Part shown: piece after piece, positions 17,649 to 26,228 of the stretch
Position numbering within the stretch: position 1 is the stretch's first letter
Layout of the letters: each line of letters opens with the position of its first letter
DNA from: Alphaproteobacteria bacterium
GTDB taxonomy: Bacteria > Pseudomonadota > Alphaproteobacteria > RF32 > CAG-239
DNA length: 59,271 nt
Direction of reading: 5' to 3'
Assembly: GCA_015062305.1 (NCBI GenBank)
Contig: SUUX01000012.1
Location: 1 to 59,271 of the forward strand
Translations under genes and position numbers: made by a program
The notes under the pieces: generated by a model
What the model saw: the letters and a program-made list of their open reading frames with translations, nothing else
What the model was told of the DNA's origin: nothing
The model's database searches: none

Positions 17649-20063
17649 CTATAGCTTTTCGATTCTCATCCTGTAGAAAGATCTCCAAACAAAGACCAAT
17701 CCCAAAATAAAGAAACCTATACCCAAAGCCAACGACACAGATCGAGGTGCCGAAACAGCCATTTCGACAGCCAACAGTCCGAACAATGTCGTAAATTTGA
17801 TAATTGGGTTCAAAGCCACAGAAGATGTATCTTTATAAGGATCACCAACCGTATCGCCTACAACAGACGCATCATGCAGCGGTGTTCCTTTTTCATTCAA
17901 ATCCACTTCAACAACTTTTTTAGCATTATCCCAAGCTCCTCCGGCATTTGCCATATACAAAGCTTGGAACAACCCAAATACAGCTATCGATATCAAATAA
18001 CTAGCAAACAAACTAGCATCAAAGCATGCAAAAGCTATTGTAAAAGAAAAGATTACAATAAAGATATTAAACATACCTTTTTGAGCATACAATGTGCAAA
18101 TTTGCACCACTTTCTTTGAATCAGATATAGAAGCAGCTTTTGCGGTATTAAGCTTAATATGTTTTCTAATATAGCTCACGGCTCTATACGCTCCGGTAGA
18201 AACCGCCTGCATAGAAGCTCCAGAGAACCAAAAGATAACAGCTCCACCCAAGATAATTCCAAACAGAACTTCCGGATCCAACAAATTAAGCTGCAAATTC
18301 AACAAAAGGATAATAGAAAAGATCATAGTGGTAGCACCAATAACAGCCGTACCAATCAAAACAGGTTTCGCTGTAGCCTTGAACGTATTACCAGCACTAT
18401 CATTTTCTTCCAAGAAATGCTTTCCTTTTTCAAAATTAGGAATAAAGCCATACTCTTTTTCAATCTCTTTTTCGATTCCTTTTTTATTCTCAATCTGAGA
18501 CAACTCAAACACTGACTGAGCATTATCTGTAACCGGTCCATAAGAATCAACAGCAATGGTAACAGGACCCATTCCAAGCATACCAAAGGCCACCAATCCA
18601 AAAGCAAATACAGTCGGATAAACCATATAAGCATCAAGCCCTTGTCTGGCTGTAAAATATGCTATAGCCATCAATCCAACCATCACCAACCCCTGCCAAA
18701 AAGCAGAAAGATTACCGGCAACGATACCCGAGATAATGTTCAAAGAAGCTCCGGCTTCACGACTAGCATTCACCACCTCTTGCACGTGTTGTGATTTAGA
18801 TGATGTAAATATCTTTGTAAATTCTGGAATCAAAGCTGCCGCCAAAGTACCACAAGAGATAATAACAGACAACTTCCACCACAAATCTCCAAAACCATCA
18901 AGCATCACGAAAGAAACACCAAATGTAACCAAAATAGATACAATAGATGTCAACCAAATCAAAGATGTCAGCGGAGTTTCAAAATTAAACGATTCTTTTT
19001 TGCCAAACAAACAAGAAGAAACCTTACTGTTCAACCAATAAGAAACGATAGATGTCAAAATCATCAAAACTCGCATTGCAAAAATCCATACAATCAAACG
19101 AGCCTGAAAATCGATCCCGTCTTTCATCAAAACCAAATTGCCATCTGGCGCATACATCATGCCTGCACCCAACACAATAAAGCTGATCAAAGCAACACCG
19201 GTCACACCATAAGTTTCAAAACCATCTGCTGTAGGGCCAACCGAGTCACCGGCATTATCGCCTGTGCAATCGGCAATAACTCCAGGGTTTCTGGCATCAT
19301 CTTCATCAATTTTGAAAATAATCTTCATCAAATCTGCACCAATATCTGCAATTTTAGTAAAAATACCACCACAGATTCTTAATGCTGCAGCGCCCAAAGA
19401 TTCACCTATTGCAAAACCGACAAAACAAGCACCGGCATTTTCTTTTGCCACAAACAGCAAAATTGCAATCATCATAATCAATTCCACACAAATCAATAGC
19501 ACACCTATTGACATGCCTGATTTAAGCGGCAAATTCATAACTGGATAAGGTTTGCCTTTTAATGACAAAAACGCTGTTCTGGAGTTTGCATATGTATTGA
19601 TTCTCATACCAAACCAAGCAACACAGAACGAGCCTAAAATTCCCAAAATAGACCACATTAAAATAGTCATAACTTTAGACATCGGAGTTGCATTTAAGTA
19701 ATAAAAATAATAGAAAATGCAAGCCGCAATAAACAATTCCAGCAAAATCAACAATTTTGCTTGTTGCTTCATATAGGTTTTGCAGGTTTCATAAATTGTA
19801 TTAGAAACGTTCAACATCAATTTGTGTGCAGGCATTTTTTTGATTAGCACAAACTCAACCAATCCAAAAATCATTCCTAAAACACAAATTCCCATGCCAT
19901 ACAGCAAAATTTGAGACCCTGTAACATTCCAACCAAAGATATTATACATAACATCCAAAGATGGAACTTTCAGATCAATCTCAGAAGCCATAGCAGCAGC
20001 AGAAAATGTTAATGATAATAACATCACCAACACTGCACTACTCATCTTTTTTAAGTTAATCAT
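17649..20063 (-). CDS. hppA: membrane-bound proton/sodium-translocating pyrophosphatase
   Basis: This integral membrane enzyme couples PPi hydrolysis to ion pumping. The 804-aa protein has about 16 spans, an N-terminal signal-like helix, and conserved loops DDARNPGVIADCTGDNAGD (near 255) and GGAWDNAKK with GDTVGDPYKDTS near the C-terminus. The GNTFKA segment (near 560) has Lys where potassium-independent forms do. The usual DX7KXE motif appears as DIGADLMKII, so the glutamate is missing by eye alignment and the loop is one residue shorter. It is longer than the usual 670-720 aa. It is a single-gene unit with its own terminator. Confidence 0.9.
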   Translation of the reverse strand: MINLKKMSSAVLVMLLSLTFSAAAMASEIDLKVPSLDVMYNIFGWNVTGSQILLYGMGICVLGMIFGLVEFVLIKKMPAHKLMLNVSNTIYETCKTYMKQQAKLLILLELFIAACIFYYFYYLNATPMSKVMTILMWSILGILGSFCVAWFGMRINTYANSRTAFLSLKGKPYPVMNLPLKSGMSIGVLLICVELIMMIAILLFVAKENAGACFVGFAIGESLGAAALRICGGIFTKIADIGADLMKIIFKIDEDDARNPGVIADCTGDNAGDSVGPTADGFETYGVTGVALISFIVLGAGMMYAPDGNLVLMKDGIDFQARLIVWIFAMRVLMILTSIVSYWLNSKVSSCLFGKKESFNFETPLTSLIWLTSIVSILVTFGVSFVMLDGFGDLWWKLSVIISCGTLAAALIPEFTKIFTSSKSQHVQEVVNASREAGASLNIISGIVAGNLSAFWQGLVMVGLMAIAYFTARQGLDAYMVYPTVFAFGLVAFGMLGMGPVTIAVDSYGPVTDNAQSVFELSQIENKKGIEKEIEKEYGFIPNFEKGKHFLEENDSAGNTFKATAKPVLIGTAVIGATTMIFSIILLLNLQLNLLDPEVLFGIILGGAVIFWFSGASMQAVSTGAYRAVSYIRKHIKLNTAKAASISDSKKVVQICTLYAQKGMFNIFIVIFSFTIAFACFDASLFASYLISIAVFGLFQALYMANAGGAWDNAKKVVEVDLNEKGTPLHDASVVGDTVGDPYKDTSSVALNPIIKFTTLFGLLAVEMAVSAPRSVSLALGIGFFILGLVFVWRSFYRMRIEKL

Positions 20064-20098
20064 AGCAGATTCCCTAAATAATTAATCCAAATAAAATT

Positions 20099-20142
20099 AT
20101 AACACTGACAACGCCCAAAATACGCCGTCAGATTCGTGTTAT
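20099..20142. repeat. inverted repeat upstream of hppA
   Basis: ATAACAC and TGAC (20099-20109) pair with GTCA and GTGTTAT (20127-20142) around a bulge that contains GATTC. It lies 36 bp upstream of the hppA start in the 250-bp gap 20064-20313 and could form in the leader RNA or be a binding site. Apart from this and the hairpin at 20258 I see nothing else in the gap. Confidence 0.35.
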
Positions 20143-20257
20143 GCAAAAAGCTTAATCACAAGATTCTAAAGATTCAATTAAATTTATTCAATTCAGGTAC
20201 ACTACTAACAAATATTTCTAGACATCTTGAAATACTTATAATAGTCTATAAATTGGA

Positions 20258-20290
20258 TGAGGATTTGATACAATTAAATCCTCATTTTTT
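20258..20290 (+). terminator. orphan plus-strand terminator
   Basis: TGAGGATTT (20258-20266) and AAATCCTCA (20276-20284) form a nine-base-pair stem followed by TTTTTT on the plus strand. Both flanking genes (hppA and the 20314 gene) are on the minus strand, and there is no T run on that strand. The transcript it would end is therefore not a known gene. A TATAAT hexamer is at 20237-20242. Confidence 0.6.
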
Positions 20291-20313
20291 ATTTGCAAAA
20301 AATTCTTTTAAAG

Positions 20314-20871
20314 CTACAACATCAAAAACAAAGAAACAAAAATAAACCCATACATAAGCACACCGCTTATATACATTCCTGCAACTCTAAAATCCGCTCT
20401 CGAAGGCATCGCATTTTCAATAATGATTGTCTGCAACAAAACATATAAAACATAATTAACAAATGTTGGTATCATCTGTGGTAAAAAATATCTATTTATA
20501 AAAAAGCCTATAGGCAAAAGCAACAACGGAGCCATAGACGCAGGCACAGCATTATAAAATGTTACATTTCTAAACCCAACACTACCCATCACATAAGTTC
20601 CATCTTCTCCTCGTCTTGGAAAAACAGTAAAATTGCACGGATGAGCATTAAGCAGCATTCCTACAAAATAGTGCATAAATTCATGCAACAGCGTTCCTGG
20701 AATATTAACCAAAGCAGACATCCACATTGAGCGATAAGTTGTATACTTCATTCGCATCAATACAATCACCAACAAAATCAAATAAAACCTATTATCAAAA
20801 AAACTCCGCAAAAAGGCCTGACTATTTATAATTTCTAAAAATTTATAATATATATCCGCAATCATCTGCAA
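20314..20871 (-). CDS. membrane protein with HEFMH motif (M50-like)
   Basis: The 185-aa product has about four to five membrane segments and a HEFMH zinc-binding motif (around residues 63-67) at the edge of a membrane span, as in site-2-protease-like or M50B-like proteins. A later NAVPASMAPLLLLPIGF segment resembles the M50 pattern in which an Asn or Asp helps bind zinc. Its start overlaps the end of the TetR gene by 10 bp, implying translational coupling. Substrate and activity are unknown. Confidence 0.6.
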   Translation of the reverse strand: MQMIADIYYKFLEIINSQAFLRSFFDNRFYLILLVIVLMRMKYTTYRSMWMSALVNIPGTLLHEFMHYFVGMLLNAHPCNFTVFPRRGEDGTYVMGSVGFRNVTFYNAVPASMAPLLLLPIGFFINRYFLPQMIPTFVNYVLYVLLQTIIIENAMPSRADFRVAGMYISGVLMYGFIFVSLFLML

Positions 20872-21500
20872 ACCCTCTTCAAACTATTCAAACCAGCCAA
20901 ATATGTATTAATTAGAACCTTGCACAAATTTTCTTTATTTATTCTTCTGATTTTTGCCTCCTTATCTGCGGTCAAAAAACCACTTAAAGCAAACACAGCC
21001 ATTCCAAGTACTTGCATAGATATACGTCTTTCAGTCTTAGACAAACACCCCACCATTGCTCTTACCTGTTCCTCTAATAACTTTTCAAATTTGCACAACA
21101 GCTTCTTATAAGCAGCATTCAACGGGCGCCCTGCATTAAACAGATGTTCTCTATACAACAACATCCATAAATTTCGATTATTAATTACAAAACTTCCAAA
21201 AACATCAGCATATCTGTTTATTGTGTTATAGGGATTCCTTTCCGGAATAACCAGCGCCAAAGCATCATACAATTCTTGCAATGTTTGCTTGTTTTCTGCG
21301 GCAACAAATTCATCCATTGTTGCAAAGGTATTATATATTGTCCCAACAGATGTATTTGCAGCTTCCGACAATTTGCGAGCAGTCAAAAAATCTGAGCCTT
21401 TTGTAACCACTAACTTTCTACCAATATTTAGCAAGGTTTTTCTAATTTGTTCACGCTCAAATTTCTTCAATCTCATATTTCTAATTACATTTTCAGCCAT
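20862..21500 (-). CDS. TetR/AcrR family transcriptional regulator
   Basis: The 212-aa protein has an N-terminal helix-turn-helix (about 15-62, ending TSVGTIYNTFATMDEFVAAE), the classic TetR DNA-binding domain, followed by a helical ligand domain. It overlaps the membrane HEFMH gene by 10 bp, so it probably controls its own two-gene operon. The divergent gene at 21630 shares the 129-bp intergenic region and may also be a target. The ligand is unknown. Confidence 0.85.
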   Translation of the reverse strand: MAENVIRNMRLKKFEREQIRKTLLNIGRKLVVTKGSDFLTARKLSEAANTSVGTIYNTFATMDEFVAAENKQTLQELYDALALVIPERNPYNTINRYADVFGSFVINNRNLWMLLYREHLFNAGRPLNAAYKKLLCKFEKLLEEQVRAMVGCLSKTERRISMQVLGMAVFALSGFLTADKEAKIRRINKENLCKVLINTYLAGLNSLKRVCR

Positions 21501-21629
21501 TGTTTTCGCGCCCCAAAAACATATATCTTTTTATGGTTATATTTAACAAAATATTTGCAATTTAGATATACAATAAACAAATCTTGAACAGTGTTCAATT
21601 TAATTTTTACAAAACTAAGGATTTTTGGG

Positions 21630-22454
21630 ATGAAACCATACTTTTTTTGCATTTTATCACTTTCTTGCGCTATTTCTTTTAATGTTTTTGCTCAAACAAT
21701 CACACAAGACTTCTTAATTGACAAAGATGCAAGCCAAAGCTTGGCTCCGGATTCTGACGCTCTGGATCAAGCCACCAATAGTGCCAAACAAATACTCCAA
21801 CAAAAAAACACCTCTTGGAAACACCAAAAATTTCCCAAAATCAGCAAACCCACCCCAAACACCTCTTCTAGTGCAGATATCAAACTTCAAAACGCTCCTT
21901 TTGGCCTCATCTGGGGCAATAGCATATCCGGCACTCGCAATCAAAATGTCAAACTAACCGCCATTGCAGAAAAAGATTATCCCTATAGCTTCTCAGCCAC
22001 CAATCTTCCTAAAAACATTGCCGACTTTGCCAAGGTAGATATTTCTTTTGGACAATCAGATAATTTATGGCGCATTATTGCTTACAGTCGCCAAATAGAA
22101 GACGATTCAACAGCTTCAAAAGCCCTACACCTATACAACACCTACTCCTCTCTACTCAATAAAAAATATGGCAACAAACAAGAGTTTTTTACCCCTGCCC
22201 AAATAAGTGTAAAAACAACAGATTCCAAAGGTAAAGAGATTACCGTCCAAGAACCGGCTCCCATTGGCAACCCAAATTTCTTAAACCAACTAAAAAGTGG
22301 AGAGGCTGTACTATACTCTACATACAACAACCAAGAAGTTGGGGCTGCTTTAGCTGTAAATGTTGACGGCTCAGGAAAAAGTTATATAGTAATCGATTAT
22401 AAGAATCTAACCATTATGAATGCACAAGAACAAGAAACTCTTGATGCTCTATAA
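21630..22454 (+). CDS. periplasmic hypothetical protein
   Basis: The 274-aa product has a clear signal peptide (cleavage near VFA-QT, residue 21), then a region of mixed strands with FGLIWGNSISG and YNTYSSLLNKKYG lines. I do not recognise the family. The ATG at 21630 was preferred to the upstream in-frame codon at 21591 because AAGGA lies eight bases before it and the signal peptide then starts correctly. It sits 27 bp upstream of the Mur ligase gene and may be co-transcribed with it. Confidence 0.65.
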   Translation: MKPYFFCILSLSCAISFNVFAQTITQDFLIDKDASQSLAPDSDALDQATNSAKQILQQKNTSWKHQKFPKISKPTPNTSSSADIKLQNAPFGLIWGNSISGTRNQNVKLTAIAEKDYPYSFSATNLPKNIADFAKVDISFGQSDNLWRIIAYSRQIEDDSTASKALHLYNTYSSLLNKKYGNKQEFFTPAQISVKTTDSKGKEITVQEPAPIGNPNFLNQLKSGEAVLYSTYNNQEVGAALAVNVDGSGKSYIVIDYKNLTIMNAQEQETLDAL

Positions 22455-22481
22455 AAAACAAGAACTAAGGACACAAAAATA

Positions 22482-23843
22482 ATGACTAAAATTGCTTTTT
22501 GTGGCGCTGCCGGAAATGGCATCAGCCCTCTAGAACAAATTATGATAAAAAAAGGATACGAGGTATATGGCTCCGATCGCAGTTTCGATGAAGGCCTAAA
22601 CCAGGATAGACTTGAAGCTCTATCATCTGTGGGTCTCAAAATAATTCCTCAAAATGGCTCAGGTATCACTCCAGACATCTCTTGTGTATATGCTTCTGCA
22701 GCATTAGATGAAACCAACCCCGATATCAAAGCCGCTCGCCAACAAAACATTCCTGTAAAAAGCCGCTCAGACTTGTTATCTGAGTTATTTTCCGAGTATT
22801 CAAAAGGCATTGCCGTAGGAGGCACTGCGGGCAAAACCACAACAACCGCTATGATTGGCTATATTTTAGACACTCTTGGCTACAGACCAACCATGATAAA
22901 TGGCGGCATGCTGTGCAATTATAAAGACAACCCCGGTCTTGCCAATTATCTCTACAATGATAGCGAATATTGCGTGATTGAAGCAGACGAAAGTGATGGC
23001 TCGATTCGCAAATATCACCCTTTTATTGGTGTTGTAAACAACATTTCACACGACCACACTAGCATTGAAAAGCTCGTAGAGTATTTCACATCTTTTGCTT
23101 CTCATATAACAGGAGCTCTGGTTGTAAACCATGATTGCCCAAGAGCTAGCCAACTCCAGACATCTGCTCGCAAAATCACCTACTCTGTTGGCAATCCTCA
23201 AGCAGATATTTACGCAACAGATGTTCATGCCACAGAGAACGGTATTTGCTACGCTTTAGATGGTCAAACATACAACCTCAACCTCATTGGTAAATTCAAC
23301 GTTTCAAACGCTCTTGCCGCAATTTCTGCCTGCACCATATTGGGCATAGATAAATTTGCTGCAGCCCATGCTCTTGAAAGTTTTTCTGGAGTAAAAGTAA
23401 GGCTTGAAAAAATAGGCACATCAAAAGGAGTTACAGTATACAATGACTTTGCCCATAACCCCAGCAAAATAGAAGCATCTCTACTGGCTCTAAAAGACCA
23501 TCCAGGGCGCATCATTGCCATGTACCAACCACACACACCTTTTTCTGCAGTTAACACCGGAGACGAAGTTGCTGCAGCCGTAGCTAAAGTTCTTAGCCCT
23601 AACGATATTATGATTATGCAAGAAATATACGAACTAACACCTCAAGATGTTGGCATCAGTTCTGCTAATATAATCAACCGTATCAAAGAAAACGGTCATA
23701 ATAATGCTCTATTTTTGCCTCACAAAGAAGATACGCGCAACTTTGTCATACAAAACGCAAAAAAAGGAGATCGAATTGTCATTATGGGAGCCCATGACAA
23801 CTCTCTGGCAGACTTTAGCCGAGAACTTCTCAAAGCTATTTAA
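22482..23843 (+). CDS. mpl: Mur ligase family protein, Mpl/MurC-like
   Basis: By overall pattern this is UDP-MurNAc:tripeptide ligase (Mpl), which reattaches recycled murein tripeptide to UDP-MurNAc; MurC is the alternative. The 453-aa protein has the N-terminal UDP-binding fold (GAAGNGISPLEQI), an ATP loop GGTAGKTTTT (113-122), EADESDGSIRKY and NNISHDH in the central domain, and a C-terminal ligase domain with YQPHTPFSA. The ATP loop has Ala where MurC/Mpl usually have His (GTHGKTTT). murQ in the same window supports recycling. A strong terminator follows. Confidence 0.72.
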   Translation: MTKIAFCGAAGNGISPLEQIMIKKGYEVYGSDRSFDEGLNQDRLEALSSVGLKIIPQNGSGITPDISCVYASAALDETNPDIKAARQQNIPVKSRSDLLSELFSEYSKGIAVGGTAGKTTTTAMIGYILDTLGYRPTMINGGMLCNYKDNPGLANYLYNDSEYCVIEADESDGSIRKYHPFIGVVNNISHDHTSIEKLVEYFTSFASHITGALVVNHDCPRASQLQTSARKITYSVGNPQADIYATDVHATENGICYALDGQTYNLNLIGKFNVSNALAAISACTILGIDKFAAAHALESFSGVKVRLEKIGTSKGVTVYNDFAHNPSKIEASLLALKDHPGRIIAMYQPHTPFSAVNTGDEVAAAVAKVLSPNDIMIMQEIYELTPQDVGISSANIINRIKENGHNNALFLPHKEDTRNFVIQNAKKGDRIVIMGAHDNSLADFSRELLKAI

Positions 23844-23849
23844 TCAACA

Positions 23850-23888
23850 CTTAAACCCCAAAGATTTCTCTTTGGGGTTTAAGTTTTT
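23850..23888 (+). terminator. terminator of the Mpl-like gene
   Basis: Fifteen perfect pairs (CTTAAACCCCAAAGA at 23850-23864 with TCTTTGGGGTTTAAG at 23869-23883) around a TTTC loop are followed by TTTTT. The T run overlaps the stop codon of the convergent gene at 23887. Confidence 0.92.
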
Positions 23889-24570
23889 AAAATAGATTCT
23901 GCAAAAAACTCCAAGCATAAGATATATTTTGTGCATTAAGTTTGGTAATCAAATTAGCATAAATACCTATGCCCTCCCAACCTCTGGTATTAAAAGCCAA
24001 CATAGAACCTATTGTCCACAAATTAGCAGAAGGCAAAAACAACGCACAAAACAAATAAGAAACCTTTGGTAGGTCTGTTTGTTTTTCATGTATCTGAGAA
24101 CCAACCGCATCCATATGATAGCCAATAAAATAGCCTAGCAAACCATTCAATATCAAATTACTAGGAGCAAATGAGGTATATATCGAAAAAGCTATCATAT
24201 AAATCAGACCAAACAACGGAAAAAAATATGGAGCAATTACTATCAGCCAATTACCTTCACCTTCAAAAGCCATTGCACCACCGGAATTATCGCCCTCAAC
24301 TCTAATCCCTTTAATTCTATGAAATGTTATCAGAGCAAAAAAAGCGTGCGTAAGCTCATGAGCAACAATCTCCATATTTGACTTTACAGAAGAATCCATC
24401 ATGCTGCGCAATACAAAGAACAAGAAAAAGCCACCTATCAATGCCATATATGGCAACTTTGTAAATTGAAAATAGCTCAGCGACTGCACAAACGCAGGCA
24501 ACGACACTAACATATAAACAGCAATTGGCCATTTTGTTAGCTCAATAAACCTATCTAACACATTTCTCAT
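23887..24570 (-). CDS. membrane protein with HELTH motif (M50-like)
   Basis: The 227-aa product has about five membrane segments and a HELTH motif (near residues 72-76) next to a span, as in M50-type membrane metallopeptidases. The cytoplasmic or periplasmic loop GDNSGGAMAFEGEG lies where M50 proteins have a PDZ or short loop. It differs clearly from the 20314 protein, so they are two distinct HExxH membrane proteins within 4 kb. Substrate unknown. Confidence 0.55.
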   Translation of the reverse strand: MRNVLDRFIELTKWPIAVYMLVSLPAFVQSLSYFQFTKLPYMALIGGFFLFFVLRSMMDSSVKSNMEIVAHELTHAFFALITFHRIKGIRVEGDNSGGAMAFEGEGNWLIVIAPYFFPLFGLIYMIAFSIYTSFAPSNLILNGLLGYFIGYHMDAVGSQIHEKQTDLPKVSYLFCALFLPSANLWTIGSMLAFNTRGWEGIGIYANLITKLNAQNISYAWSFLQNLF

Positions 24571-24701
24571 TTCAGTTCCTTTCGATTCTCATTCTACACT
24601 CAAAACCAAAAAATTCACTCGCTTTATCAACGATATTAACATTTCTTCAATACTTATAAACTAAAATATCATACATAAGCTCGAACAAATATTGAGTTTA
24701 T

Positions 24702-24748
24702 GGGAGCTGTTTGGTTTGCTTCCCACCCAAACACCCCAAACAGCTCTC
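24702..24748 (+). promoter_or_regulatory. leader hairpin before the 99-aa acidic protein gene
   Basis: GAGCTGTTTGG (24704-24714) and CCAAACAGCTC (24736-24746) form eleven perfect pairs, extended by two weaker ones, around a 21-base pyrimidine-rich loop. No T run follows, so it is not a terminator. It ends 24 bases before the start codon, leaving the AAAGGA Shine-Dalgarno exposed. It may protect or regulate the mRNA. Confidence 0.5.
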
Positions 24749-24772
24749 TTGAATACAAAAAGGAAAAACACT

Positions 24773-25072
24773 ATGGAAAATGCAGATTTTGAAACCTATG
24801 ATTTTTTAATAAACGAAGAAGACGAAGCTATGCTGCTTCTCTATGTCAGAGAGGGATCGCCATCATCCCCATCTATAGACATAGACCCCAACAACAAGTC
24901 TGCAATTTTACATCGCAACGCTAATGACCATATAAATCTTGAAGCAATTCCGGATGATGTTATAGATAGCCTTGCAGAAGCCGACAAATTACTGATATGC
25001 GAACTCAGCATAGAAAAAGATGAAAAAGATACAAAAATTATATACGCATACGAAGCGGAAATAAATGACTAA
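24773..25072 (+). CDS. small acidic protein, DUF1292-like
   Basis: The 99-aa protein is strongly acidic, with a DFLINEEDEAMLLLYVREG start and alternating strands. The short lines YDFLINEEDE and LLICELSIEKDE suggest a small cytoplasmic beta domain; similarity to DUF1292-type proteins is only an impression. The start at 24773 has AAAGGA at the right distance; the longer in-frame ORF from 24692 would translate through the leader hairpin and is rejected. A strong terminator follows. Confidence 0.6.
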   Translation: MENADFETYDFLINEEDEAMLLLYVREGSPSSPSIDIDPNNKSAILHRNANDHINLEAIPDDVIDSLAEADKLLICELSIEKDEKDTKIIYAYEAEIND

Positions 25073-25081
25073 ATAGCAATC

Positions 25082-25113
25082 AAAAAAAGCCGCCTGTTTG
25101 GCGGCTCTTTTTT
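25082..25113. terminator. bidirectional terminator between the acidic protein gene and rplQ
   Basis: AGCCGCC (25088-25094) and GGCGGCT (25100-25106) form seven pairs around a five-base loop, with an A run on the left and T run on the right. Both converging genes can use it. Confidence 0.88.
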
Positions 25114-25125
25114 CATTAACAATAC

Positions 25126-25578
25126 TTATTTGCTTTCAGAGCTTTCTGCTTTTGCAGCTTCTGCAGCAGCAGCTTTTTCAGCAGCTACTCTAGCCAAATC
25201 TTTAGCGCCTTTAGCATTAACATCACGATCTACCAACTCAATGATAGCCATATCAGCAGCATCACCATAACGGAAACCAGCCTTAACTACGCGAGTATAT
25301 CCACCATTACGATCTTTATAACGCTCAGCCAAAGTAGAAAACAACTTAGCTACAACTTCCTTATCACGCAAAAAAGACAATGCCTGACGACGATTTGCCA
25401 AACCACCTTTTTTACCCAAAGTAATCATATTATCAACAAAAGTTCTCAAAGCTTTTGCTCTCTGAACAGTAACTTTAATCTGTTCATGTGTCAAAACAGC
25501 TGCTGTCAAATTAGAAAACAAAGCCTTACGAGCATTTGTATCCATATTTAATTTAACATGTTTAACACCATGTCTCAT
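25126..25578 (-). CDS. rplQ: 50S ribosomal protein L17
   Basis: L17 is a structural protein near the exit side of the 50S subunit. The product is 150 aa starting MRHGVKHVKLN, the family signature, with an alanine- and glutamate-rich C-terminal extension as in other alphaproteobacterial L17. I rejected the longer ORF from 25611, because the ATG at 25578 has AAAGGA before it and the conserved N-terminus. L17 normally follows rpoA directly, but here a mazG-like gene and a membrane-protein gene intervene, and rplQ has its own promoter. Confidence 0.95.
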   Translation of the reverse strand: MRHGVKHVKLNMDTNARKALFSNLTAAVLTHEQIKVTVQRAKALRTFVDNMITLGKKGGLANRRQALSFLRDKEVVAKLFSTLAERYKDRNGGYTRVVKAGFRYGDAADMAIIELVDRDVNAKGAKDLARVAAEKAAAAEAAKAESSESK

Positions 25579-25690
25579 GACATTTTCCTTTCTTATCTCA
25601 ATAGCCTGCAAAGGCAGACTGTATCAAACCAACGGTCTTTGCTACGGACTCGCACATACGATCATACACAAATACCCACATTCGACAGCG

Positions 25691-25719
25691 TTTCTAACAC
25701 ACAAATTTTTCAAATGCAA
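25691..25719 (-). promoter_or_regulatory. putative rplQ promoter
   Basis: On the minus strand TTGCAT (25719-25714) and TAGAAA (25696-25691) are 17 bases apart. Transcription would start near 25684, giving a leader of about 105 nt. That leader contains a GAGTC site (25647-25651), like the other ribosomal promoters here. Confidence 0.45.
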
Positions 25720-25824
25720 GCTTTTTCTTCCATAAAAACTCTTGCTATTTTACAAAAACTAAAGTAAGTTCTCCATCATATAAATATTACATAAAAATTA
25801 TTAACGCTATAAAACCAAAAGATT

Positions 25825-26175
25825 ATGAAACCACTTAACTTTCAAAGTCGAATTATCGCAGGTCTGTTCATTCTGATTTCCTGCGTAGCATTTATCGCTA
25901 GTTTCATCCAAAACTGGATTGTTTCTATCATCTTGGTAACCATTATCATTAGCTGCCTTATAAAAATCTTCAAATCTGAAGACGCTTCTTTGGCTGCAGT
26001 ATGGATTGGAGCAATTGCTTTCGGATGCTACTTCATTTGGAGTATTGGCTGTTTAGCTTATTTATGCGAGATCAATTTTCTAAATCACCTACTTTCAAAA
26101 AATTACGCGATCATTTGTTATGGTGTAATCGGAAGTGTAATATTAACACTTCCTCTTTATTATTTTTCAGAGTAG
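25825..26175 (+). CDS. small four-span membrane protein, unknown
   Basis: The 116-aa product is almost entirely hydrophobic with four predicted spans (about 9-27, 30-47, 57-80, 93-113) and short polar loops. It has no recognised motif. It lies on the opposite strand between mazG and rplQ, ends at a shared terminator, and helps separate rplQ from rpoA. Confidence 0.55.
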   Translation: MKPLNFQSRIIAGLFILISCVAFIASFIQNWIVSIILVTIIISCLIKIFKSEDASLAAVWIGAIAFGCYFIWSIGCLAYLCEINFLNHLLSKNYAIICYGVIGSVILTLPLYYFSE

Positions 26176-26194
26176 AAACAGCAAACGATTAAAC

Positions 26195-26228
26195 AAAAAC
26201 CGGCAAAAAATCTTGCCGGTTTTTTTTT
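26195..26228. terminator. bidirectional terminator between the membrane protein and mazG-like genes
   Basis: ACCGGCAA (26199-26206) and TTGCCGGT (26213-26220) pair, flanked by A on the left and nine T on the right. It reaches the stop codon of the mazG-like gene. Confidence 0.88.
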
